Shown: piece by piece, positions 38,564 to 47,633 of the stretch
Layout of the letters: each line of letters opens with the position of its first letter
Numbering within the stretch: the first letter of the stretch is position 1
Origin: Rhodopirellula baltica
Lineage (GTDB): Bacteria > Planctomycetota > Planctomycetia > Pirellulales > Pirellulaceae
Direction: 5' to 3'
DNA length: 64,000 nt
Assembly: GCA_002901265.1 (NCBI GenBank)
Contig: PPHI01000042.1
Span: 124,001-188,000, forward strand
Notes under the pieces: model-generated
What the model saw: only the letters and a program-made list of their open reading frames with translations
Told to the model about the DNA's origin: nothing
The model's database searches: none
Translations under genes and position numbers: made by a program

Positions 38564-40084
38564 TTATTCGAAGTCGGCCAATGCGTGCATCGAATCGGCC
38601 AGATCACTGTACAGCTTTCGGTAAACAGGGAACAGCTTGTCATAGGCTGCCGCTGCCTTGCGATCAACACTGGTCGATTCTGCTTTTTCGATTGTTGCTT
38701 TGCAAGCCGATTGAATGTTCTTGTACGCACCGTCGCCGACGGCCGCCAACAAAGCGACACCGTAGGCAGGACCTTGCTCGACTTTCAGGGTCGTGATTTT
38801 CTTTCCAAACACGTCTGCTTGCATTTGTCGCCAGAACGGATTTTTACTTCCGCCGCCTGACGCTCGGATTTCTTTGACAGGCACGCCGAGCGACTGGATA
38901 ATTTCCAAACTGTCACGCAAAGCGAACGTGATGCCTTCCATCACACTGCGGGTCATCGCGCCGCGTGTGTGCGTCAAATTCAAACCGACGAATGAGCCAC
39001 GTGCCTTGGGATCGGCGTGTGGGGTACGCTCGCCGTTCAGGTAGGGCAGAAAGACGACACCGCCGCTGCCCGCGTCGACCTTTTGCGCTTCGGCGGTCGC
39101 CGCGGCATAAGCTTCGCCGTCGCCAATTCCGGACAAGCCTTGCAGGATCGACTCAACCCACCATTGCAGCGATCCGCCGCTGGTCAAGTTGACGCCCATC
39201 ATGTGCCACGCACCGTTCACCGCGTGACAAAACGTATGTAGACGTCCAGACTCGTCATACTGTGGTTCGTCGCTATGAACGAACATCACGCCACTGGTTC
39301 CGATCGAGGTGCTCAACACCCCTTTCTTGACAACGCCATTGCCAACCGCCCCCGCGGCACAATCCCCGGCACCGCCGACAACTTTGCAATCGGTCGTCAA
39401 TCCAAGTGCCGTTGCTGCGGCCTGTGTCAGAGTCCCAGTGACCTGTTCACTCTCGACGACTTCAGGCAGCAAGTCGATATCCAAATCCAACTTCGTCAGC
39501 AACTTCTTTGACCACTGGCGTTTCACGACGTCCAGCAGCAACGTTCCGCTGGCGTCACTGACTTCGCTAAAGAACTCGCCGGTCAAGCGTCGACGAATCT
39601 CGTCCTTCGGCAGCAATACCTTGGCCAGCCGTTCGAAGTTCTTGGGTTCGTTGTTGCGCAGCCACAGGATTTTGGGAGCCTGAAAACCGGTCAACGCCGG
39701 GTTGGCGACCATCTTGATCAGCTTCTTGCGTCCGCCGGCCGCCGAAGTGATTTCATCGCACTCCGCTGCGGTACGTTGGTCGTTCCACAGCAACGCCGGC
39801 CGGATCACGTTGCTCTGTGAGTCCAAGAAAACGCTGCCGTGCATTTGACCACTCAGGCCAATCGCTTTGACGTCTTGCGGTTTGAGCTGAGCCTTGTTCA
39901 TCACCTCGCGAACAGTCTTAACCGTCGCGGCCCACCAATCGTCGGGGTCTTGCTGAGTCCAACCGGGCTTGGGTTGCTCCATCGGATAGCTCGCATCGGC
40001 TTCCGCCAACAACGCACCTTTTTCGTCGATCAACAACGTTTTGGTTCCGCTGGTTCCGACGTCGATTCCTAGATAGTGACTCAT
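38564..40084 (-). CDS. xylB: Xylulokinase
   Basis: A 506-residue FGGY-family kinase. The phosphate-1 motif is YLGIDVGTSGTKTLLIDEKG (residues 4-23), the substrate motif AIGLSGQMHGSVFLD with WNDQRT, and the later motifs VVGGAGDCAAGAVG, LPYLNGERTPHADP and ASGGGSKNPFWRQMQADVFG. GQMHGS is typical of xylulokinase rather than glycerol kinase. It phosphorylates D-xylulose to feed the pentose phosphate pathway. The isomerase xylA is not in the window. Divergent from a solute-binding lipoprotein gene, which could be sugar-linked. Confidence 0.93.
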   Translation of the reverse strand: MSHYLGIDVGTSGTKTLLIDEKGALLAEADASYPMEQPKPGWTQQDPDDWWAATVKTVREVMNKAQLKPQDVKAIGLSGQMHGSVFLDSQSNVIRPALLWNDQRTAAECDEITSAAGGRKKLIKMVANPALTGFQAPKILWLRNNEPKNFERLAKVLLPKDEIRRRLTGEFFSEVSDASGTLLLDVVKRQWSKKLLTKLDLDIDLLPEVVESEQVTGTLTQAAATALGLTTDCKVVGGAGDCAAGAVGNGVVKKGVLSTSIGTSGVMFVHSDEPQYDESGRLHTFCHAVNGAWHMMGVNLTSGGSLQWWVESILQGLSGIGDGEAYAAATAEAQKVDAGSGGVVFLPYLNGERTPHADPKARGSFVGLNLTHTRGAMTRSVMEGITFALRDSLEIIQSLGVPVKEIRASGGGSKNPFWRQMQADVFGKKITTLKVEQGPAYGVALLAAVGDGAYKNIQSACKATIEKAESTSVDRKAAAAYDKLFPVYRKLYSDLADSMHALADFE

Positions 40085-40307
40085 GGTGAAGATTGATGAT
40101 GAGGGTAGGATGAAGATTCAACCCGGTGCTGCTGTAGAGACAGGCAAGCCGAACCGGATTCGAAGGGATTGCGTATCGTACCGAGAGCCAAGCCGCGTCG
40201 TCATTTCCAGATCAGGCCGAACCGAATTGTTTTCCCGAAATAAGCTCGGCCTCGGAGATATATTACCGCGTCTACAACTTCCCCATTCAATCTATCACAC
40301 CGCTACG

Positions 40308-41624
40308 ATGCCAAGCTTCGATCACGGAAGTCACCGGAACCTCAACCGACGCCATGCAATCGGGATCCTTTCAGCCTTGGCCGTGACCGGCTGCGGTAGC
40401 TCCTCAGAACCGACTCCGGACAACAAGCCATCGGGCGAGCGCCGCGACGTTCCCTTGCGAATCGTCTTTGATGGCTCCGAAGATGACGCCGCGGCGATCC
40501 GGCGCGCTTACGGAACCGAAGCGGAACAATCACTACAAATCACGGCAATCGATTCCAGCCAAGCCGGTCAGATTGAATCGATCATCGACGCCGTCCGCAA
40601 CAGTGATGTGGCTATCGTTTCACACGCTTTGATTGGGACATTGATCGCGAATGAAACGATCGTCGATATCAATCAAGAAGTCTTGGATGACATCGCGTCA
40701 AACCATGGACCATTGCTTCCCGCACTTGAACATTCATTCGGCCGCTACGACGGATTGCGGTGGGGCGTCGCTGCTGGCGCCAAGCCACTCGCGGTACTGT
40801 CCCTGGATCCCGATTTGACTCTCGAAAACTGGGCCGACTATCACACTTGGCTTGGCGACAAAAAAGGCAAATCGGGTGAACCACTCGCGACGTCTTGGGC
40901 GGCAAATTCGTTTCTGAATCGGTGCGCATTGACAATCGATCGCGCATGGTTGTTTGATCGATTGACACTCAAAGCACAAATCAATCAACCCGAATATGTC
41001 GAACAGCTGCAGGCGTTGCTTGCCGACTCAAAGCTTTATGCATCGACCGAGATGACGCCTGCGATGATTTACAACGGCATCCGCCAAGGCGAGCTAAAAG
41101 GTGGCATCGCATTCCAAACGCCGATCACGGCAGCAGCACCGGACGCGTCCGCAGAGTTTTTTGACGTTTCGGCAACGGCTTGCCCCAACGAAACCGAAAC
41201 GGAGCGTCTGTGGCTCGGCCGCCAAACCTTGATCGCATGCGTCAGCACCGGCTGCCGCCAAACGGAGGCGTCGCGAAGATTCGTTGGCTGGATCTCAGGA
41301 ACCCCGTCACACTCCACGCTAACACAACAAACGGAGCTGGTTTCGCCAACACGCACGCCTCGCGAATCGACCGTCGGCGGACAGTTGACCGGCTACGCGC
41401 GCTGGGCGAAGGAGCAGTTGAACACATCGCTCGTCGTCAGCGGCCCTTGGCTGCCGAACGGCACCGAATACTACCAAGTTCTCGACGATCAAGTGCGCCG
41501 ATGCATTGGCGGAGAAACCGATCCGCAAGCGGCGCTCAATCAGGTTGCAGAACGCTGGAACGAAATCAGCGATCGCAACGGTATCGAAAAACAAACGGCC
41601 GCGTGGAAGAAGCTGGACGTTTAA
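40308..41624 (+). CDS. Extracellular solute-binding lipoprotein
   Basis: A 438-residue protein from ATG 40308; the frame is open to 40083, but the region upstream of MPSFDHGSHR looks non-coding. The N-terminus has an RRHAIGILSALAVTGCGSS signal with lipobox at C29 and a twin-Arg preceding it, so Tat or Sec export is possible. The mature part has a type 2 periplasmic binding-protein look (IVDINQEVLDDIA, YDGLRWGVAAGAKPLAVLSLDPDL, WADYHTWLGDKK). No ABC permease or ATPase is adjacent. Divergent from xylB by 223 bp. Confidence 0.75.
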   Translation: MPSFDHGSHRNLNRRHAIGILSALAVTGCGSSSEPTPDNKPSGERRDVPLRIVFDGSEDDAAAIRRAYGTEAEQSLQITAIDSSQAGQIESIIDAVRNSDVAIVSHALIGTLIANETIVDINQEVLDDIASNHGPLLPALEHSFGRYDGLRWGVAAGAKPLAVLSLDPDLTLENWADYHTWLGDKKGKSGEPLATSWAANSFLNRCALTIDRAWLFDRLTLKAQINQPEYVEQLQALLADSKLYASTEMTPAMIYNGIRQGELKGGIAFQTPITAAAPDASAEFFDVSATACPNETETERLWLGRQTLIACVSTGCRQTEASRRFVGWISGTPSHSTLTQQTELVSPTRTPRESTVGGQLTGYARWAKEQLNTSLVVSGPWLPNGTEYYQVLDDQVRRCIGGETDPQAALNQVAERWNEISDRNGIEKQTAAWKKLDV

Positions 41625-41632
41625 TCGCGACG

Positions 41633-42502
41633 TTACAGCAGAACGATTTTTGGCTTGGACTCACCGACCTCGCCCCGGCGCCGTGCCTTGATTCGCACGT
41701 ACGGGGCAATGAATTTTGCCCGGTCGGCAAAACTGTTGGCTGGGGCCTCCGGCTTCGCATGTACCGGTTCAACCAAGTCTTCGATCATAAACCCCGAACG
41801 GCACATCCCGCCAACGATCTGCTCCCAACGGTGCAGGTACTCAATCGCACCGCTTTCCCGCAATCGCTTTGATGCCGCAGTCGCTTGACGCGGCGGAGGA
41901 ACGGGCTGGCTGCGATAATACGTGTGCAGCACCGGGTACCCACGTTCGGCACGTTGATAGTCCGCTTGCAAACTCACTGGCTGTTTGTGCTGGCTGATAT
42001 AGATGCCGCCAGGCTTCGTGACCCGAGCGACTTCGTCAAAGACGGGACGTATGTCGGGAACGTAGCAGGTACTGACCGGATGAATCACGATGTCGAACGA
42101 GGCACTGGCGAGACCGGACAGATCCTCCATCGTGGTTTGCAAGATCCGCAAAGAATAGCCTCGCTTCGCCGCAACTTGACGATCAAGTTCCAACATCGCC
42201 CCGCTCAGATCGACCACGGTTACGTTCGCTCCGGCAGCGGCATACAGCGAACTTTGACGCCCCCCGCCGGCAGCCAAGCACAACACGTGTTTGCCAGAGA
42301 TGTCGCCTTCAAGCCATCCCGCCTGATCAACCACTGACAACGGCCGCGAAAGCTCTTCAGCGGTCGCCGGTCGGCAAAGAGGATCACCCGATGCAGCCAT
42401 CCGGTCGTAAACCCGCTGGTTTGCGTCAAGCACGCCTGGGTCCGCTTGCTGTTGGCGATTTCCCGAAAATGGCGATCGATCGTTCGGTGGAAACTCGCTC
42501 AC
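41633..42502 (-). CDS. Class I SAM-dependent methyltransferase
   Basis: A 289-residue protein. Motif I is VLCLAAGGGRQSSLYAAAG (near 73-91), with the acidic end of the second strand in VTVVDLSGAML. FDIVIHPVSTCYV and RVTKPGGIYISQH fit later motifs. The acceptor substrate is unknown. It converges with the solute-binding protein gene with an 8-bp gap. The last 25 residues are basic. Confidence 0.88.
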   Translation of the reverse strand: MSEFPPNDRSPFSGNRQQQADPGVLDANQRVYDRMAASGDPLCRPATAEELSRPLSVVDQAGWLEGDISGKHVLCLAAGGGRQSSLYAAAGANVTVVDLSGAMLELDRQVAAKRGYSLRILQTTMEDLSGLASASFDIVIHPVSTCYVPDIRPVFDEVARVTKPGGIYISQHKQPVSLQADYQRAERGYPVLHTYYRSQPVPPPRQATAASKRLRESGAIEYLHRWEQIVGGMCRSGFMIEDLVEPVHAKPEAPANSFADRAKFIAPYVRIKARRRGEVGESKPKIVLL

Positions 42503-42944
42503 GGGCGTGGCTTGATCACGTTGGGGGATCTGGGAGAACCATCACGGGCGGTCGACAAAACAGCCCCAATGTTCAAGCAGCTGAACCTAATCGCAGGCGA
42601 GAATTCCGACAATCGAAAACAGAGAGGGAAAGCGGTCAGCCGCCAGGGGACCCAAAAAAATCCGCTGAGTCACGGAAAAACAACCTAAAACACGGGTTTA
42701 CCGCCCCTTTCCGAACTAGGACCGCGAAAAATAGGGAACTTTCGCGATTCCATTTCATCCGAAGGTTATACCGACCGTGGCACGCCTTCATCACCGCCAC
42801 GCGTCGGAGGAATCCCCTGGGAATCCCCCCTCCCCTGACGACCGTCACGGTTGGGTTTGACTTGACAGTGCAAAACTAGGTTATCCTCTTGGCCGGTGCT
42901 TCGAACTGAATCGCAAGCAACCCGGCGACGGGCTGGATGTTGTA
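42503..42944. other. 442-bp intergenic region upstream of the anti-sigma-like gene
   Basis: The region is mostly featureless. A candidate promoter for the downstream gene, TTGACT (42857-42862), 18 bp, TTATCC (42881-42886), lies 60 bp before its ATG. Open frames here look like chance. The start of the methyltransferase must also have its promoter here. Confidence 0.4.
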
Positions 42945-44237
42945 ATGGCTTTACCTGACGACCTTCTCGACGAACTGCTGTCGGCGTACCTGGATGGTGC
43001 GGCGAGTTCGGATGAGTGCGCTCGTGCCGAACAGTTGATCGACAGCGACCCAGAAGTCGCAGAACGGTTCCAAGCCTTCATTGAGCAACGTGAACACCTG
43101 CAGGCGATCGCCCGCAGTAACCAGCAAACCGCGTATCGCTTGCCCGCTAACTTTGCCGACAATGTTGTTGCCGCGGCAATCGATCACGTCAAGTCGCAAA
43201 GTGGGATCGATCACCACCCATTGCTTGTTGCCGACCAGGAACTTCGTCCTGCCGGTCGCTCTGATTCACGAATCTCGGCGAGATCAATCACAATCGGGGT
43301 GGCCGCCTTGGCGGCATCAGTGCTGTTTGCCATCGGCGTGCTGCGTGAACCTGCCCCAAGCGATCACCCCGCAATCGCCGAGAACAGTCCCGCCCCGCAA
43401 GAAACCGCCGAGCACTCACAGAGTGACAGCCCGTCGCCTGTGACCGAAATGCTCGCCGAATCAGAATCCCAGGGAAACGCCGATTCCCAGGGAAGCACTT
43501 CAGAGCCCCTTCCGGCAATAGACGAAGCCGGAACTACGGAAATAGAACCGATGATCGCGATGGACGCACCGTCGTCCGCGGCAACGATCGACACTCCTGA
43601 CCGAGAGCCGATCGAAGCGTCGGTGGAGCAATCGCCAGCGACACTACGTCCACTGAACACCCTTTTGGTCATCAAAGTCGAATTGACCGAAGCAGGACGA
43701 ACTGCCGATTCGTTCAGTCAAGCGACGAATACCCTGCAGTTTCAAACGAGCGAAGAACGCCCCGTTGGTAACGACTTGGCTGCCGCGGCCAATCGCGAGT
43801 CTGGTGAGAGTGACCTTGGGGCTCCGCAACGGGTGCTGCTTCTGGAGTCACCCGCAAAGAAACTCGATTTGCTCGTCAATGCCTTGGCAAATGATCGCGA
43901 CCACGTGGCATCACTTTCGTTCAGCTTGCTGTACGCGGAGCATGATGCTCCTATCCTGAAAGCGGTGAATGCGGCTCGACTTCCAGATCCCACCCGAATT
44001 CGCCACCAAGGCCGAAGCACCCCTCTGGTAGGCGAAGGCAACGATGCGTCCGTCGGACTTTGGCAAGACGAATTCGGGGATCGAGTCTTTGCCCCAATCA
44101 CGCCAACGACCGCCGCAATGGTGTCCAGCATGGGCTCGGGGCAGCCACTCGAATTGCCCACAAATGCTGCCGATCTTGACGGCAGTTTGAATGAAGAGCC
44201 TGACCAAATGGCGAACATTCTGTTTCTGATCCGCTGA
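42945..44237 (+). CDS. Anti-sigma-factor-like membrane protein
   Basis: A 430-residue protein. The first 70 residues resemble the zinc-finger-type anti-sigma N-terminus in layout (DELLSAYLDGAASSDECARAEQLIDSDPEVAERF), but with one cysteine rather than HxxxCxxC, so zinc binding is doubtful. A transmembrane helix spans about 114-133. A long, acidic, Ser/Glu/Pro/Ala-rich periplasmic segment (135-225) follows, then a more folded C-terminal part (PLNTLLVIKVELTEAG ... DREHVASLSFSLLY-like). It would hold or release a sigma factor. No ECF sigma gene is adjacent, which is unusual. Confidence 0.75.
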   Translation: MALPDDLLDELLSAYLDGAASSDECARAEQLIDSDPEVAERFQAFIEQREHLQAIARSNQQTAYRLPANFADNVVAAAIDHVKSQSGIDHHPLLVADQELRPAGRSDSRISARSITIGVAALAASVLFAIGVLREPAPSDHPAIAENSPAPQETAEHSQSDSPSPVTEMLAESESQGNADSQGSTSEPLPAIDEAGTTEIEPMIAMDAPSSAATIDTPDREPIEASVEQSPATLRPLNTLLVIKVELTEAGRTADSFSQATNTLQFQTSEERPVGNDLAAAANRESGESDLGAPQRVLLLESPAKKLDLLVNALANDRDHVASLSFSLLYAEHDAPILKAVNAARLPDPTRIRHQGRSTPLVGEGNDASVGLWQDEFGDRVFAPITPTTAAMVSSMGSGQPLELPTNAADLDGSLNEEPDQMANILFLIR

Positions 44238-44394
44238 TCGATTTCTATTGACGCTGACTGCGAAAACCGGGTATCAAAAACACGATTCCCCGCAAAGAAT
44301 CAGCAGAGCGAGGCAGCAAGACCGGACCTCCCACGCGCCTCGATCAGCCACCCTACCAATTGCCAAACAGATAAAAAGCAAGGAAGGCTTTCCC

Positions 44395-45552
44395 ATGACT
44401 GGCTCGACCCATGTGCCGCTGTTGGATATCAACCGCGACAATCTTCCACATCGCGATGAGTTCGTAGAGGCGCTGACCGCCGTCGTCGACAGTGGGCGTT
44501 TTCTTTTTGGTCCCGATGTGGTCGACCTTGAAAAAGAAGTTGCCACACACAGCCAAGCCGAATTCGCCGTGGGCTGTGCATCCGGAAGCGACGCGTTATT
44601 GCTCGCCCTGATGGCACTCGACATCGGTCCCGGCGATGAAGTGATCGTGCCAAGCTTCACGTTCTTCGCTTCGGTCAGCTGCATCACGCGACTGGGTGCG
44701 ACTCCGGTTTTTGTCGACATCTGCCCCGATACCTTCAACGTCGACCCGCAGTGCATTGCCGACGCGATCACCAGCAAGACACGGGCGATCATCCCGGTAC
44801 ACCTGTTTGGCCAGTGCGCCCAAATCGATCGGATCTGCCAGATCGCCACGCAACACGATATCCCTGTGATCGAAGATGCCGCCCAAGCAATCGGTGCGGC
44901 GTATCACTCCCGCCCCGCAGGTAGCTGGGGATTGGCCGGCTGCTTCAGTTTCTACCCCACCAAAAACCTTGGCGGGATGGGTGACGGCGGGATGCTGACT
45001 AGCAACGACGAAACCTATGCCGACCGCCTGCGTCTATTGGCCGGACACGGCATGCGACCGCGATACTATCACCAAGAAGTCGGCATCAACAGCCGCTTGG
45101 ACACGTTCCAAGCAGCGGTCCTGCGAATCAAACTGCGACACCTCGATGAAGCCGTCGAGTCACGCCAAGCGATCGCGTCACGCTACATGACTTTGCTGAC
45201 CGATGCAGGATTGGTTGGCCCCGATCAAATCGTTTTGCCTACTGTCGATGCGAACGCATTCCACGTCTGGAACCAATTCGGTGTGCGTGTCGGTGGCGGA
45301 CGTCGCGACGCTTTGCGTTCACACCTCGGTGACCGCGGTATCGGAAGCGAGATCTACTACCCCGTTCCTGTTCATCGCCAAGAGTGCTACGCGAGCCTGA
45401 AAATTGATTCGGCGACTTTGCCGGAGACCGAGCGAGCTTGCGCAGAAATTTTGAACCTGCCGATCTTCCCAACACTTACCGCTCGCGAACAAGAGCAAGT
45501 GGTCGACGGGATCGCCGCCTACTATCGCGCCGGCGCACGAGTGGCCGCGTAA
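44395..45552 (+). CDS. DegT/DnrJ/EryC1/StrS family PLP aminotransferase
   Basis: A 385-residue protein from ATG 44395 with AAGGA about 13 bases upstream; in-frame sequence upstream is not family-like. PLP site features are ASGSDALLLAL near 62-72, D161 and Q164 in IEDAAQAIGA, and the Schiff-base lysine K190 in FYPTKNLGGMGDGG. The family aminates keto-sugars (usually NDP-sugars) or dehydrates them for polysaccharide or glycan synthesis. The sugar partner genes are not adjacent. Ends at a strong intrinsic terminator. Confidence 0.9.
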   Translation: MTGSTHVPLLDINRDNLPHRDEFVEALTAVVDSGRFLFGPDVVDLEKEVATHSQAEFAVGCASGSDALLLALMALDIGPGDEVIVPSFTFFASVSCITRLGATPVFVDICPDTFNVDPQCIADAITSKTRAIIPVHLFGQCAQIDRICQIATQHDIPVIEDAAQAIGAAYHSRPAGSWGLAGCFSFYPTKNLGGMGDGGMLTSNDETYADRLRLLAGHGMRPRYYHQEVGINSRLDTFQAAVLRIKLRHLDEAVESRQAIASRYMTLLTDAGLVGPDQIVLPTVDANAFHVWNQFGVRVGGGRRDALRSHLGDRGIGSEIYYPVPVHRQECYASLKIDSATLPETERACAEILNLPIFPTLTAREQEQVVDGIAAYYRAGARVAA

Positions 45553-45582
45553 CTCGCCACGCCAAATCGATTCAAAGCAGAC

Positions 45583-45618
45583 AAAAGCCGTGTCAGTTCG
45601 CTGACGCGGCTTTTTTTT
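45583..45618 (+). terminator. Strong rho-independent terminator after the aminotransferase gene
   Basis: aaagccgtgtcag (45584-45596) pairs with ctgacgcggcttt (from 45601) across a TTCG tetraloop (one G-U pair), followed by a run of T to 45618. Confidence 0.92.
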
Positions 45619-45765
45619 GTTGGGCAATGGATGAGAGGCATTCACTCTCGAACGTCACACGCCGCCAGGACAATCCAACGGCTTCCAATCCATCGGCTGA
45701 TGACGCAAACCGCAACCGCTTGTGACTCAGGAAATGGCGACTGCGATAGGCAACTCCCCTGCAAT

Positions 45766-45808
45766 AAAAAAAGCGAGGCCGGGTCCTGATTCCAGAACCC
45801 AGCCTCGC
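45766..45808 (-). terminator. Strong rho-independent terminator of the DUF1559 gene
   Basis: On the minus strand gcgaggctgggttctg and its complement (45773-45808) form a 16-bp stem with two G-U pairs and a GAAT loop, then seven T (45766-45772). It starts about 30 bp after the stop codon. Confidence 0.9.
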
Positions 45809-45838
45809 ATCGATCGTTAGCAGTGAATGCTTTCGAAG

Positions 45839-47071
45839 TTACTGACCGAGGGCTTCCTCGATGACTTCACCCGAAGCTTTCGTTCCCATCGCACCCCAAA
45901 CACCGTAAGGGCTCTTACGACCTGCACCTGCGGTTCCGTAGGTCGGATCCAGGTTGTGGTAAGGCACTTGAGTTTGATCGCCGGTGTCGATGCTGTCGGT
46001 GATGAACGTAACCGCACCGTCACCCATCAGGATGTGAACGCCACCTTGGTGCAAGCTGGACGCCGATCCGTAACCGAAGTCGCCGTGACCACGGTAAACG
46101 CAGTAGCTGTTCGGTGGACGAATGGTGTTGAACACAGAGAACTGTGGACGACCATCCGACCAACGACGACCACGACCGTGGCGGTCTGCTTCGTCCAAAC
46201 CTGGGTCACCATCGGTCAACGTTGGCGACCAGTAACGTGGACGTTCTGGGTCGAGATACTGTTCCCAAGTGTTTGGCGCTTGAGCCATGTCAGCAGCTTC
46301 TGCTTCACGGTAAGGAACCGTCGCAACCAAACGCTCACGGGCATCGACGATGTTTTCGCCACACATTGCAGTGTTCGAAAGACCGTCGCGGATGTCGCGG
46401 AACTTGGTGAAGTGGCGAGCGTGGAAGACACCACGCGCCCAACGGCTTCCAGCTTCCGAACCCCAAGTACCGTCACTGCTCGCGACGCCTTCGTCGTTCA
46501 CACCGCCGTGGTGTTGCTCGAAGTACGCGTCACCGGCACATGCCGAGTAGTTGGTGTAACCGAGGCGGTAAGGTGCCGATTCGGTCGGGTCGCTGGGGCA
46601 GCGATAAGCGGCAACCTGGGTCAACCAAGGCTGGTAATTATCGTTCCATGGCACAGGCCCCATCGCTGGGTAGGGCAGGTTACCACCGTCCGTACGGCGC
46701 GTGCCGTCGCGGTTCAAGTCGAGCGGATTGCTGATCTGATCCCACATACCTTGTTGCTCGAGGAACGGAAGAATCCCGACCATCCAGCTCAGGCTAAAGT
46801 AGTTATTGAAGTCACCACTGTCGCCGTGCGAGTGGGTGCGGTAGGTACCACCACGGTTCATCGGCAAGTTCTTGTATGCCGAGTGATAGTTGTGCAGGGC
46901 CAAGCCGATTTGCTTGAAGTTATTGCTGCAGCTCATACGGCGAGCGGCTTCACGAGCGGCTTGAACCGCTGGAAGCAAAAGACCAACCAAGATTCCGATA
47001 ATGGCGATGACTACCAGCAGTTCAACAAGCGTGAACGCCTTCTTACGTCCTGAAAAACGTCTCTGTCGCAT
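45839..47071 (-). CDS. DUF1559 prepilin-like protein
   Basis: A 410-residue protein with a class III (type IV pilin-like) N-terminus: KKAFTLVELLVVIAIIGILVGLLLPAVQAAREAARRMSC, cleaved before F by a prepilin peptidase. DUF1559 follows, with NNFKQIGLALHNYHSAYKNLP and the usual C-terminal HQGGVHILMGDGAV region. The family is strongly expanded in planctomycetes; surface display or pseudopilin function is assumed. RBS GAGG is seven bases before the start. A lone GspE-type ATPase elsewhere in the window could be part of the machinery, but they are not linked. Confidence 0.93.
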   Translation of the reverse strand: MRQRRFSGRKKAFTLVELLVVIAIIGILVGLLLPAVQAAREAARRMSCSNNFKQIGLALHNYHSAYKNLPMNRGGTYRTHSHGDSGDFNNYFSLSWMVGILPFLEQQGMWDQISNPLDLNRDGTRRTDGGNLPYPAMGPVPWNDNYQPWLTQVAAYRCPSDPTESAPYRLGYTNYSACAGDAYFEQHHGGVNDEGVASSDGTWGSEAGSRWARGVFHARHFTKFRDIRDGLSNTAMCGENIVDARERLVATVPYREAEAADMAQAPNTWEQYLDPERPRYWSPTLTDGDPGLDEADRHGRGRRWSDGRPQFSVFNTIRPPNSYCVYRGHGDFGYGSASSLHQGGVHILMGDGAVTFITDSIDTGDQTQVPYHNLDPTYGTAGAGRKSPYGVWGAMGTKASGEVIEEALGQ

Positions 47072-47633
47072 AAGATCCTCGTAGAGAAAAGATTAAACCG
47101 TACCCCGATCAACCCGCCCACCAGGGCAATAAATAAAACGTCAGCGGATTGAGAATGGGATTTGACGGGTATACTAACCAGATAAGCGTTTGGGGGATTC
47201 GCCCAATCCTGCAATTTCTTACACAAAAACTGAAATGGTGCGACTATGCACTCCTGTATCGGTGCAGCACGACGAATCGTTCAAACAAACTTAAGTTGAG
47301 TTTTATTCTGCAGGCTCGTAAAGCCCCCTCTGTTGACATGTCAACAATTGAAAGTTGGTTCATTTTCGACCACAACTTCCCCATCGGTTAACGAAAACTA
47401 CGTCCCCCGATAAACCAGCACCACGACGCGCTTATTTGCGACGATCTTGACCTGGTGAAGTGCAATCGGTCACCAGTGACATATCCCGACATCAATGCGT
47501 GTACTCACAATCCATTCTTTGGCGGATCGTCGGTGAATGAAAACAGAAACGCTTTTCCGATTGATCATGCTCCACACCCGGCATCGATTTTGAGATGCGA
47601 CAGACAGGCGTTTAAAGGAACGGCGGCTGTCTA
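47072..47633. other. 562-bp intergenic region between divergent genes
   Basis: It lies between the DUF1559 gene and the first giant TPR/FG-GAP/UnbV lipoprotein gene and must contain both promoters. It is AT-richer than average. No repeat, hairpin or convincing small gene was seen. Confidence 0.5.

Noticed and set aside
42391-42879. 162-codon plus-strand frame in the gap before the anti-sigma-like gene
   Set aside because: Basic, low-complexity translation with no domain, overlapping the methyltransferase gene start.
45827-47053. 408-codon plus-strand frame opposite the DUF1559 gene
   Set aside because: Antisense of a clear DUF1559 protein with prepilin N-terminus and terminator.
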